Both the position numbers and the translations under genes were made by a program. From Paracoccaceae bacterium (lineage in GTDB: Bacteria; Pseudomonadota; Alphaproteobacteria; Rhodobacterales; Rhodobacteraceae), in contig JANREX010000026.1 of NCBI GenBank assembly GCA_030758115.1, positions 18,580-82,579 on the forward strand: a DNA stretch of 64,000 bases. Direction: 5' to 3'. How positions within the stretch are numbered: position 1 is the first letter of the stretch; each line of letters opens with the position of its first letter. Below the pieces are notes generated by a model. It made no database searches. It was not told the origin of the DNA and saw only the letters and a list, made by a program, of their open reading frames with translations. Below, piece after piece: positions 46,776 to 54,242 of the stretch.

Positions 46776-47650
46776 GCGAGGAAGTCTTGCACCTCGCGCG
46801 ACTGGCTTTCCAGCTTTTTGCGCATCTTGGCGAAAGCTGCAGCTTCCAGCTGTCGCACCCGCTCCTTGGACAGTCCCAGTTCTTCGCCCAGGCTTTCAAG
46901 TGTGCGCGGATCGTCACGCAGTTTACGCTCGCGCACGATGAACCGCTCGCGGTCGTTCAGCGCGGCCAGCGCATCCAGCAGCCAGTTGCGCAGCGCGGCG
47001 GTGTCATGTGCGGTCTCGACGATATCGGCGGCCTGGCTGCCTTCATCCTCGATCGTGTCGATCCATTCGCGTCCCTCATCCTCGGAGGATTGGGTGGCAT
47101 TCAGCGAGAAATCCGATCCCGACAGACGGCCTTCCATCATCTCGACATCGTGCAGGGGCACGCCGATCTCGGTCGAGATCATCTGGCGCATCTGATGACG
47201 ATCCAGCTCCTCGCCGCGCGCTTGTGCCTCGCGCTCAAGCCGGGCCTGAACGCGGCGCAGGTTGAAGAACAGGGATTTCTGGCTCGAGGTCGACCCGGTC
47301 CGGACCATGGACCAGTTGCGCATCACGTAATCCTGGATGCTGGCCTTGATCCACCAGACCGCATAGGTCGAAAAGCGTACGCCGCGATCGGGGTCGAACT
47401 TGTCGGCGGCCTTCATCAGGCCAAGCCCGGCCTCCTGGATCAGGTCGTTCATCGGCGCGCCGTAGCGGCGGAACTTCGATGCCATCGAAATCGCAAGGCG
47501 CATATAGGCGGTGATCAGGCGGTGAAGCGCCGCCTCGTCACGGTGATCGCGCCATGCATAGGCCAGTTTCAGCTCTGTCTCGGCATCCAGAAGCTCGGCC
47601 TTCATGGCTTTGCGCGACAGGGTCATGTCATTTGGTGCATCAAGTGCCAT
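46772..47650 (-). CDS. RNA polymerase sigma factor RpoH (RpoHII type)
   Basis: Alternative sigma factor of the sigma-32 family, 292 residues. Region 2 is LITAYMRLAISMASKFRRYG to GVRFSTYAVWWIKASIQDYVMRNWSMV, the RpoH box is SSQKSLFFNLRR, and region 4 ends TLESLGEELGLSKERVRQLEAAAFAKMRKK. The N-terminus lacks the PSPEGGLNRYLQEI-type start of RpoHI and resembles the RpoHII paralogue, which in Rhodobacter sphaeroides serves the singlet-oxygen response. An AGGGGG ribosome-binding site precedes the ATG. Confidence 0.9.
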   Translation of the reverse strand: MALDAPNDMTLSRKAMKAELLDAETELKLAYAWRDHRDEAALHRLITAYMRLAISMASKFRRYGAPMNDLIQEAGLGLMKAADKFDPDRGVRFSTYAVWWIKASIQDYVMRNWSMVRTGSTSSQKSLFFNLRRVQARLEREAQARGEELDRHQMRQMISTEIGVPLHDVEMMEGRLSGSDFSLNATQSSEDEGREWIDTIEDEGSQAADIVETAHDTAALRNWLLDALAALNDRERFIVRERKLRDDPRTLESLGEELGLSKERVRQLEAAAFAKMRKKLESQSREVQDFLA

Positions 47651-47718
47651 TTTTACCCCCTAACTGTGGCCTGACACGCCAAGGGCGCTAGGTAGGCCGT
47701 TTTTGTTTGTCTTGTGAT

Positions 47719-47748
47719 TTGATACGCAGGCAAAAACCGATCGGATCA
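47719..47748 (-). promoter_or_regulatory. Possible RpoE (ChrR-controlled) promoter of rpoHII
   Basis: On the minus strand TGATCC (47748-47743), an 18-base spacer and TATCAA (47724-47719). The -35 equals the TGATCC element of R. sphaeroides RpoE promoters. The -10 only partly matches the TAAGA-type box. In that species rpoHII is an RpoE target, which makes this site plausible. Confidence 0.5.
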
Positions 47749-47765
47749 AAAAAGATGACTCTGCA

Positions 47766-48299
47766 ATGCTACCAAAGCTGACACTGGTTCTGGGGGGGGC
47801 TGCCTCGGGGAAAACCGCCTTTGCGGAAAGGTTGGTCCTGAACAGCGGGCAAGCGCCCGTCTACCTGGCCACCGCCCAGGCCTGGGACGACGAGATGCGC
47901 GGCAAGATCGCGCGCCACCGTGCAACCCGGGGTGATGGATGGCTGACGCATGAGGCCCCGCTGGACCTGGCGCCTGTGCTTGCAGGGGCAGGGCCGCATC
48001 AGGCAGTCCTGCTGGATTGCGCCACCCTTTGGCTGAGCAACCAGATGTTGGCCGAACATGACCTTGACGCCGAAGAGGCCGCGCTGTTCGCGGCGCTGGA
48101 TGCCTGTGCCGCGCATGTCGTGGTGGTCAGCAATGAGATCGGCATGAGCGTCGTGCCCGAAAACGCCCTCGCCCGCCGCTTTCGGCAGGCGCAGGGAGAA
48201 TTGAACCAGAGGCTTGCGGCGCGGGCCGCACTTGTGGTGGCGGTGATGGCCGGGCTGCCGCTGGTCTTGAAAGGCAAGCTGCCCGGGGGCGCGTCATGA
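47766..48299 (+). CDS. cobU: Adenosylcobinamide kinase / adenosylcobinamide-phosphate guanylyltransferase
   Basis: Bifunctional enzyme of cobalamin nucleotide-loop assembly. The 177 residues have the P-loop LVLGGAASGKTAFAE, the guanylyl-accepting His region GKIARHRATRGDGWLTHEAP, DCATLWLSN and SNEIGMSVVP. It overlaps the next gene as ATGA, and the neighbour is a phosphatase of the CobC-like superfamily, consistent with a B12 salvage pair. Named CobP in some alphaproteobacteria. Confidence 0.93.
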   Translation: MLPKLTLVLGGAASGKTAFAERLVLNSGQAPVYLATAQAWDDEMRGKIARHRATRGDGWLTHEAPLDLAPVLAGAGPHQAVLLDCATLWLSNQMLAEHDLDAEEAALFAALDACAAHVVVVSNEIGMSVVPENALARRFRQAQGELNQRLAARAALVVAVMAGLPLVLKGKLPGGAS

Positions 48300-48868
48300 G
48301 CCGTTTTTTCTGGGTACGCCATGGCCCGACACATGCGAAAACCATGGTGGGCTGGTCCGATCTTCCGGCTGACCTGTCGGATAGCGCGCAATTGGCGCGA
48401 CTGTCCGAGGCTCTGCCGCAGGATGCCATCGTGATTTCGTCGGACCTGGTGCGGGCCACGGCGACGGCCGATGCCATTGCAAACGGGCGGCATCGCCTGC
48501 CGCATGATCCAGGCCTGCGCGAGATCCATTTCGGCGCATGGGAACTGGCGCGCTTCGACGAGGTCGAGGACCAGGCCCGTCTGCGCGCCTATTGGGACAA
48601 TCCCGGCGACATTCGCCCCCCCGGCGGCGAAAGCTGGCACGAGGTGTCGGCCCGCGTCGACAGCGCCGTGGCGCGGTTGATCGCAGAACATCCGGGCCGG
48701 GACATCATCGCCGTGGCGCATTTCGGCGTGATCCTGACGCAGGTGCAGCAGGCTTTGCAAATCGGCGCCTTCGAGGCCTTCTCGCACCGGATAGACAATC
48801 TGTCGCTGACCGAGTTGCACCTTCAGGACGGGTCTTGGCAGGCACTGCGGATCAATCACCTGCCCTGA
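48296..48868 (+). CDS. Histidine phosphatase family protein (CobC-like)
   Basis: A 190-residue phosphoglycerate-mutase-fold phosphatase. The catalytic RHG-type motif is FFWVRHGPTHAKTMVGWSD, and the second catalytic His is in IIAVAHFGVILTQV. Translation coupling to cobU suggests the alpha-ribazole phosphatase role of CobC in cobalamin synthesis, but the family is functionally broad and this assignment is by context. Confidence 0.85.
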   Translation: MSRFFWVRHGPTHAKTMVGWSDLPADLSDSAQLARLSEALPQDAIVISSDLVRATATADAIANGRHRLPHDPGLREIHFGAWELARFDEVEDQARLRAYWDNPGDIRPPGGESWHEVSARVDSAVARLIAEHPGRDIIAVAHFGVILTQVQQALQIGAFEAFSHRIDNLSLTELHLQDGSWQALRINHLP

Positions 48869-48957
48869 TCATGCAGTTCGCAGGCGACAGATGCGCGTTA
48901 ATCATTCCGAAAGAAAAACAGCCTAGCCATTAACCATGGTGAAGGATGGGGGCCGGG

Positions 48958-50472
48958 ATGGTGGCGCGCGCCTATACGGTGGCTTTTGAAGGTGTCTCGG
49001 CCCGCACGGTCGAGGTGCAATGCGCCGTTACGCCCGGATTGCCGGGATTTTCCGTCGTGGGCTTGCCCGACAAGGCCGTGTCCGAGGCGCGCGACAGGGT
49101 GCGCGCGGCGCTGAGCGCCATGGCCATCGCCCTGCCCAGCAAGCGGATCACGGTGAACCTGTCGCCTGCAGACCTGCCCAAGGAAGGCAGTCATTTCGAC
49201 CTGCCGATCGCGTTGGCGCTTCTGGCCGCGCTCGAGATCCTGCCCCCCGATGCGGTGGAAGGCGCCACGGCGCTGGGGGAATTGTCACTGGACGGCTCGC
49301 TTGTGGGCGTGCTGGGCGCCCTGCCCGCCGCCATGACCGCCGCAGAGGAGGATCGCATCCTTGTCTGTCCGCGCGCCTCCGGGGCCGAGGCGGCCTGGGT
49401 CGGCGGCTGCCAGGTCATCGCGGCGGCCAGCCTGATGGATGTGGTGCGCCATTTCACCGGGCAATCGCCCATTCTTCCGGCCGAACCCGGCGAGGTCACG
49501 GGCGAGGTACATGCGCGATGCCTGCGCGATGTGAAGGGACAGGAGCGCGCCAAGCGCGCGCTGGAAATCGCCGCCGCCGGGCGGCATCACCTGCTATTGA
49601 TGGGCACGCCCGGATCGGGCAAGTCCATGCTGGCCGCGCGCCTTCCCGGCATCCTGCCGCCCCTGTCCCCTGCCGAGGCGCTGGAAACCTCGATGATCCA
49701 TTCGCTGGCGGGTCTGCTGGACGAGGGGGGCATTTCGCGGGCCCGGCCCTTCCGCGAGCCGCATCATACTGCATCGATGGCCGCGATCGTGGGCGGGGGC
49801 CGCACGGCGCGCCCCGGCGAGATCAGCCTTGCGCATCATGGCGTGCTGTTCATGGACGAGTTCCCCGAGTTTCCCCGCGGCGTGCTGGAGACCCTGCGCC
49901 AGCCGATCGAAACCGGTGAGGTGATGGTGGCGCGGGCCAATGCGCATGTCCGCTATCCCTGCCGCTTCATGCTGGTGGCGGCGGCCAATCCCTGCAAATG
50001 CGGCTATCTGACCGATCCGGCAAGGGCTTGCACCCGCGCACCGATCTGCGGCGAGGATTACATCGGACGGATCAGCGGACCGCTGATGGATCGCTTCGAT
50101 CTGCGGATCGAGGTGCCACCTGTCGCCTATACCGACCTTGACCTGCCCGCTTCGGGCGACAGCTCGGTTCAGGTCGCGGCGCGGGTGGCCGCGGCGCGAC
50201 GCGTCCAGGCCACACGTTATGCCGAGGTTGCGGGCATGCACCTGAATGCCGATGCCGAAGGGGCCATGCTGGACCGGATCGCGACACCGGACGCGGCCGG
50301 CAGGGCGCTTCTGGGGCGGATCGCGGACCGCTTCGGCCTGACTGCGCGCGGCTATCACCGCGTCCTGCGGGTCGCGCGCACCATCGCGGACCTTGAAGGG
50401 GCCGCGGATGTCGCAAGCGCACATGTGGCCGAGGCGGCCAGCTACCGGCTTGTCGGCGTCAGGGAGGCGTGA
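48958..50472 (+). CDS. comM: YifB/ComM family Mg-chelatase-like AAA+ ATPase
   Basis: Hexameric helicase that promotes branch migration during natural transformation in Vibrio; widely conserved even in bacteria not known to be competent. The 504 residues have the N-terminal ChlI domain (GFSVVGLPDKAVSEARDRVR), the P-loop LMGTPGSGKSMLA, Walker B VLFMDEFPEF, a zinc-like Cys cluster (PCKCGYLTDPARACTRAPICGEDY) and the C-terminal Mg_chelatase_C region (RIADRFGLTARGYHRVLRVA). ATG 48958 follows GAAGGA. Confidence 0.92.
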   Translation: MVARAYTVAFEGVSARTVEVQCAVTPGLPGFSVVGLPDKAVSEARDRVRAALSAMAIALPSKRITVNLSPADLPKEGSHFDLPIALALLAALEILPPDAVEGATALGELSLDGSLVGVLGALPAAMTAAEEDRILVCPRASGAEAAWVGGCQVIAAASLMDVVRHFTGQSPILPAEPGEVTGEVHARCLRDVKGQERAKRALEIAAAGRHHLLLMGTPGSGKSMLAARLPGILPPLSPAEALETSMIHSLAGLLDEGGISRARPFREPHHTASMAAIVGGGRTARPGEISLAHHGVLFMDEFPEFPRGVLETLRQPIETGEVMVARANAHVRYPCRFMLVAAANPCKCGYLTDPARACTRAPICGEDYIGRISGPLMDRFDLRIEVPPVAYTDLDLPASGDSSVQVAARVAAARRVQATRYAEVAGMHLNADAEGAMLDRIATPDAAGRALLGRIADRFGLTARGYHRVLRVARTIADLEGAADVASAHVAEAASYRLVGVREA

Positions 50473-50478
50473 CCCGGA

Positions 50479-51414
50479 TCAGGCGCGCCTGGCTTCGATC
50501 CGTTCCCAGATACGGGCGGCAATATTGACGCCATCGAACCGCTCAAGTTCCTGGATGCCGGTCGGCGAGGTCACGTTGATCTCGGTCAGCCATGTCCCGA
50601 TGACGTCGATTCCCACGAAAACCTGGCCCTTTTCACGCAGCACCGGACCGATGCGGGCACAGATCTCGAGATCGCGGTCGGTCAGTCCGATCTTTTCGGG
50701 GCGCCCGCCCACATGCATGTTGGACCGGGTTTCACCGGCCGCGGGCACACGGTTGATCGCGCCCACGGGTTCGCCATCCACAAGGATCACGCGCTTGTCG
50801 CCCTTGGTGACATCAGGCAGGTATTTCTGCACGATCAGCGGCTCGCGGCTGAAACCGGTGAAGAGTTCGTGCAGCGAGGACAGGTTGCGGTCATCCGAGG
50901 TCAGCCGGAACACGCCCGCGCCACCATTGCCGTAAAGCGGCTTGAGAATGACATCGCCATGCCGGTCCTTGAAGGCCCGGATGGTTGCCAGGTCACGGGC
51001 GATCGTTGTGGGCGGGGTCAGATCGGGGAAATTCAGAACCAGCAGTTTCTCGGGCGAATTGCGCACCCAGAAAGGATCGTTCACCACAAGCGTTCTTGGG
51101 TGGATGCGGTCAAGCAGATGCGTGGTGGTGATGTAGAACATGTCGAAGGGCGGATCCTGCCGCAGCCAGACCACGTCGAACTCCGCCAGATCCACCTCGG
51201 CCTCCATGCCAAGCCGGTAATGATCGCCCTGCACCCGCTGCACGGTGACCGGCCAACCCCGCGCCGTGATTCGACCTTCCTGATAGGCCAGACGGTCAGG
51301 CGTGTAGTAAAACAGCTCATGACCGCGCGCCTGGGCTTCTTCCATCAGGCGGAACGTGCTGTCGGCATTGATGTTGATCGGCCCGATCGGGTCCATCTGA
51401 AAGGCGATTTTCAT
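50479..51414 (-). CDS. gshB: Glutathione synthetase
   Basis: Second step of glutathione synthesis, joining gamma-glutamylcysteine and glycine with ATP. The 311 residues have the N-terminal [17 protein letters not shown], the ATP-grasp segments [36 protein letters not shown] and [21 protein letters not shown]. The frame extends to 51483 without family match; start 51414. It lies downstream of yraN on the same strand with a hairpin between. Confidence 0.95.
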   Translation of the reverse strand: MKIAFQMDPIGPININADSTFRLMEEAQARGHELFYYTPDRLAYQEGRITARGWPVTVQRVQGDHYRLGMEAEVDLAEFDVVWLRQDPPFDMFYITTTHLLDRIHPRTLVVNDPFWVRNSPEKLLVLNFPDLTPPTTIARDLATIRAFKDRHGDVILKPLYGNGGAGVFRLTSDDRNLSSLHELFTGFSREPLIVQKYLPDVTKGDKRVILVDGEPVGAINRVPAAGETRSNMHVGGRPEKIGLTDRDLEICARIGPVLREKGQVFVGIDVIGTWLTEINVTSPTGIQELERFDGVNIAARIWERIEARRA

Positions 51415-51503
51415 GTCCGGCTCCCCTGAGGATAGAGCCTTTACATGGCGCAACCAAAGCGGCGAGACAATCCGAAATGCCAAGCAAGACGCGCGCGGGT
51501 CGG

Positions 51504-51523
51504 GCGGCAGCGCCCGCTGCCGC
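51504..51523 (-). terminator. Hairpin between yraN and gshB
   Basis: Perfect eight-base stem GCGGCAGC / GCTGCCGC (51504-51511 with 51516-51523), four-base loop, starting six bases after the yraN stop. No T-tract follows on the minus strand, so termination is uncertain. Confidence 0.4.
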
Positions 51524-51528
51524 AGGTC

Positions 51529-52038
51529 TCAAAGGTCGAGGGCGAAGGCGTTTTCCAGAATGTCGCACGCGCCGGTCCTGTCCACGGTCGCCAGATCGAA
51601 ACGCATTTCAGTCAGTTGCGACCGGTTGGTCCGACCCAGGAATTCCGTGGCCGCTTCAAGAATCCGGTCGCATTGGGCACGGCCAAGCGACCTGATTGCG
51701 GTGTCGAAACTGCGGCTTTGCTTCACTTCGACGAAGATCAGAACCGCGCCATCGGCAAAGATCATGTCGATTTCCGCGCGCGTTCCGCGCCAGCGACGGG
51801 CCACCAGCGCCATGCCTTTGCGCAGATAGGCTTTTTCAACGGTGTCTTCGGCGGCAAGCCCCGAAAGATAGGACATCCGGCCACGATCCCGGCGGGCCGA
51901 TCGCACCGACGAAGAAGGTCCCGCTTCTTCTGCTGCCTGCGGCGGAACGGACGCGCAAAGCAAAGCCGGCGCGGGCAGCGGCAGGTCAAGCTGTACCGGC
52001 CGCACACGGGCCTCTGTCGGATCGAAGCGTATCGTCAT
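51529..52038 (-). CDS. YraN family (UPF0102) endonuclease-like protein
   Basis: Small protein with an Holliday-junction-resolvase-like nuclease fold. The core (from about residue 60) has GLAAEDTVEKAYLRKG, the putative catalytic DMIFADGAVLIFVEVKQSRS (Asp and Glu-x-Lys), and TEMRFDLATVD. The protein is 169 residues, against about 120 in the family, because of a 54-residue N-terminal extension. That extension is supported by an ATGA overlap with the rsmI stop at 52035-52038. Biological role unknown. Confidence 0.85.
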   Translation of the reverse strand: MTIRFDPTEARVRPVQLDLPLPAPALLCASVPPQAAEEAGPSSSVRSARRDRGRMSYLSGLAAEDTVEKAYLRKGMALVARRWRGTRAEIDMIFADGAVLIFVEVKQSRSFDTAIRSLGRAQCDRILEAATEFLGRTNRSQLTEMRFDLATVDRTGACDILENAFALDL

Positions 52039-52895
52039 TCACCCTGCTCCAGCTTGAGCGCCATCTGATAGACCTGCCTGCGCGCAAGGCCCGTCCGCGC
52101 CGACACCTCATCCGCCGCGTCGCGCACCGACTTATCCTTCAGCGCCTCTTTGAGCATCAGGTCTACATCCGATTCCCTAATATTCTCCGAAGACTTCCGC
52201 TCGATCAGGACGACCATCTCGCCCTTGAGGGTTCTTGCGGCGCAGACATCGCCGATTTCGTGCAATGTGCCGGAAATCACCTCCTCGAATTTCTTGGTCA
52301 GTTCCCGGCACAGCGCGGCCTTGCGGTCCGCGCCCAGGACCTCGGCGCAATCTCGCAGCATGGCCGCGATCCGCTTTGGCGATTCGTAGAAGACCAGTGT
52401 TCCGGGAATATCGGCATAGCGGCGCAGGGCGGTCTTGCGCTGGCTGGCGCTGTTGGGCAGGAAACCCGCGAAAAAGAACCTGTCCGTCGGCAGACCGCCG
52501 ATGGTCAGCGCCGTGATCACCGCCGAGGCCCCCGGCGCCGCCGTCACTGCAATTCCCGCCTCGCGCGCCGCGCGCGCCAGATCGAATCCCGGATCGGCCA
52601 CCATGGGTGTGCCCGCCTCGGATGCATAGGCAAGGCTGCGGCCTTGGGCCATCTGCTCCAGCAGGCGAGGCCGCATCTGTGCGCCATTATGGTCGTGATA
52701 GGCCAGGACCTGACGGTCCCCAAGCGGAATGCCGTGTATTTCCATCAGCTTGCGCAGGGTTCGCGTATCTTCGGCTGCCAGCACGTCGGCACTTGCCAGG
52801 ACGTCCAAGGCGCGCAGCGTGATATCGCGCGCGGACCCGATCGGCGTGGACACAAGGTAGAGACCTGGTGACAGTTTCACGGATTTTGGATTCAA
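52035..52895 (-). CDS. rsmI: 16S rRNA (cytidine(1402)-2'-O)-methyltransferase
   Basis: SAM-dependent methylation of C1402 in the ribosomal decoding centre. The 286-residue tetrapyrrole-methylase-fold protein has GLYLVSTPIGSARDITLRALDVL, AAEDTRTLRKL, LAYASEAGTPMVADPG, and LVFYESPKRIAAML. It is divergent from lpoA and coupled to yraN, the same trio found together in E. coli (rsmI, lpoA, yraN), though there yraN is on the lpoA side. Confidence 0.94.
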   Translation of the reverse strand: MNPKSVKLSPGLYLVSTPIGSARDITLRALDVLASADVLAAEDTRTLRKLMEIHGIPLGDRQVLAYHDHNGAQMRPRLLEQMAQGRSLAYASEAGTPMVADPGFDLARAAREAGIAVTAAPGASAVITALTIGGLPTDRFFFAGFLPNSASQRKTALRRYADIPGTLVFYESPKRIAAMLRDCAEVLGADRKAALCRELTKKFEEVISGTLHEIGDVCAARTLKGEMVVLIERKSSENIRESDVDLMLKEALKDKSVRDAADEVSARTGLARRQVYQMALKLEQGE

Positions 52896-52982
52896 TGCTG
52901 GACCCCTTCGGCGTGGTGTTTATGATGAATTCAAGTGCCGGTGGCGCAGATCACCGCTGTTGTCGAGGGAGAAATCTGTTTC

Positions 52983-54242
52983 ATGTTTGCGTTCAAGTCA
53001 CCCCCCCGCAAGTCATTCCTGCCCCCTGTCCATCAAATCGCGGAAAGCGCGCGCCTGATGATGCAGCGGGCATCGCGTGTGATCGCGCCTTCGCGCCGCG
53101 CCGCGCTGGCCCTCTTGGCCATCGGTGCTGTCGCCGCATGCGAACCGATCGACACCACGGCGGGACGGTCGGGCCCGGCCATCAACACCTCCGCGCCGGT
53201 GCCTGTCGCGCTGCTGGTTCCGCGCGGATCCGCCAATGCCAGCGACGAGGTTCTGGCCCGGTCGCTGGAAAACGCGGCGCGGCTGGCGATCGCGGACCTG
53301 GGTGACGTGGCCATCGACCTGCGTGTCTATGGCACGGCCGGCGCCGCCGCCAGCGCGCAGCAGGCCGCCCTGCAGGCCGTGGCCGACGGGGCCGCGATCA
53401 TCCTGGGTCCGGTGTACGGCGAGAATGCCAATGCGGCGGCAGTCGCCGTTGCCTCGAGCGGGGTCAACGTGCTGGCCTTCACCAACAACACCTCGATTGC
53501 GGGCGGCAACCTGTTCGTGCTGGGGCCCACCTTCGACAACACGGCCGATCGGCTGTCCAGCTATGCGGCGCGTCAGGGCAAGGGCCGGGTCGTCGTGGTC
53601 TATTCCGAGGATGTGGACGGCCGCGCGGGGCGGCAGGCCATCGAAACGGCGCTGGCCGGCAGCGGCGCCACGCTGGTTGGCAGCGTGGGGCATGAATTCT
53701 CGCAGAACGGGGTGGTGCAGGCCATTCCGCAAATCGTCAGCACGGTGCGCAACGGTGCTGCGGATTCCGTCTTTCTGACCGCGAACACCGCAGGCGCACT
53801 GCCGCTTCTGACACAGCTGATGCCAGAGGCGGGCGTCTCGCCAGCGCAGACGCAGTATATCGGCCTGACCCGCTGGGACGTGCCCAGCCAGACCCTGGAT
53901 CTTCCGGGGGTTCAGGGCGGCTGGTTCGCCATTCCCGATCCGACCATGACGGCGCGGTTCCGTGACAGGTACCAAACCGCCTATGGAGAGGCGCCGCATG
54001 CCATCGGTGGGCTGGCCTATGACGGCATTGCCGCCATCGGCGCGCTGATCAGTTCCGGAAGCCCCGACGCGCTGAGCCGCGCCAGCCTGACGCAAGGCGC
54101 TGGCTTTCAGGGGGTAAACGGCATATTCCGGCTGCGTGCGGACGGTACCAACGAACGCGGGCTCGCCGTGGCCCAGATCCGCGACAGACAGGTGGTTGTG
54201 ATTGACCCTGCCCCAAGAACCTTTGGCGGTGCCGGATTCTGA
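52983..54242 (+). CDS. Penicillin-binding protein activator (LpoA-like lipoprotein)
   Basis: A 419-residue outer-membrane lipoprotein candidate: signal peptide with lipobox AVAAC (about residue 53). It is followed by a type 1 periplasmic-binding-protein fold (VALLVPRGSANASDE, AAIILGPVYGENANAAAVAVASSGV, RVVVVYSEDVDGRAGR, IGGLAYDGIAAIGAL) like the C-terminal half of E. coli LpoA, which activates PBP1A. The N-terminal TPR half of LpoA is missing, as is usual in alphaproteobacteria. ATG 52983 gives a long n-region before the signal core; a start at 53056 or 53059 is possible. Confidence 0.83.
   Translation: MFAFKSPPRKSFLPPVHQIAESARLMMQRASRVIAPSRRAALALLAIGAVAACEPIDTTAGRSGPAINTSAPVPVALLVPRGSANASDEVLARSLENAARLAIADLGDVAIDLRVYGTAGAAASAQQAALQAVADGAAIILGPVYGENANAAAVAVASSGVNVLAFTNNTSIAGGNLFVLGPTFDNTADRLSSYAARQGKGRVVVVYSEDVDGRAGRQAIETALAGSGATLVGSVGHEFSQNGVVQAIPQIVSTVRNGAADSVFLTANTAGALPLLTQLMPEAGVSPAQTQYIGLTRWDVPSQTLDLPGVQGGWFAIPDPTMTARFRDRYQTAYGEAPHAIGGLAYDGIAAIGALISSGSPDALSRASLTQGAGFQGVNGIFRLRADGTNERGLAVAQIRDRQVVVIDPAPRTFGGAGF

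Noticed and set aside
45162-47195. Plus-strand open frame of 677 codons opposite coaBC, chaN and rpoH
   Set aside because: Runs antisense to three recognisable genes and shows no protein-like domains.
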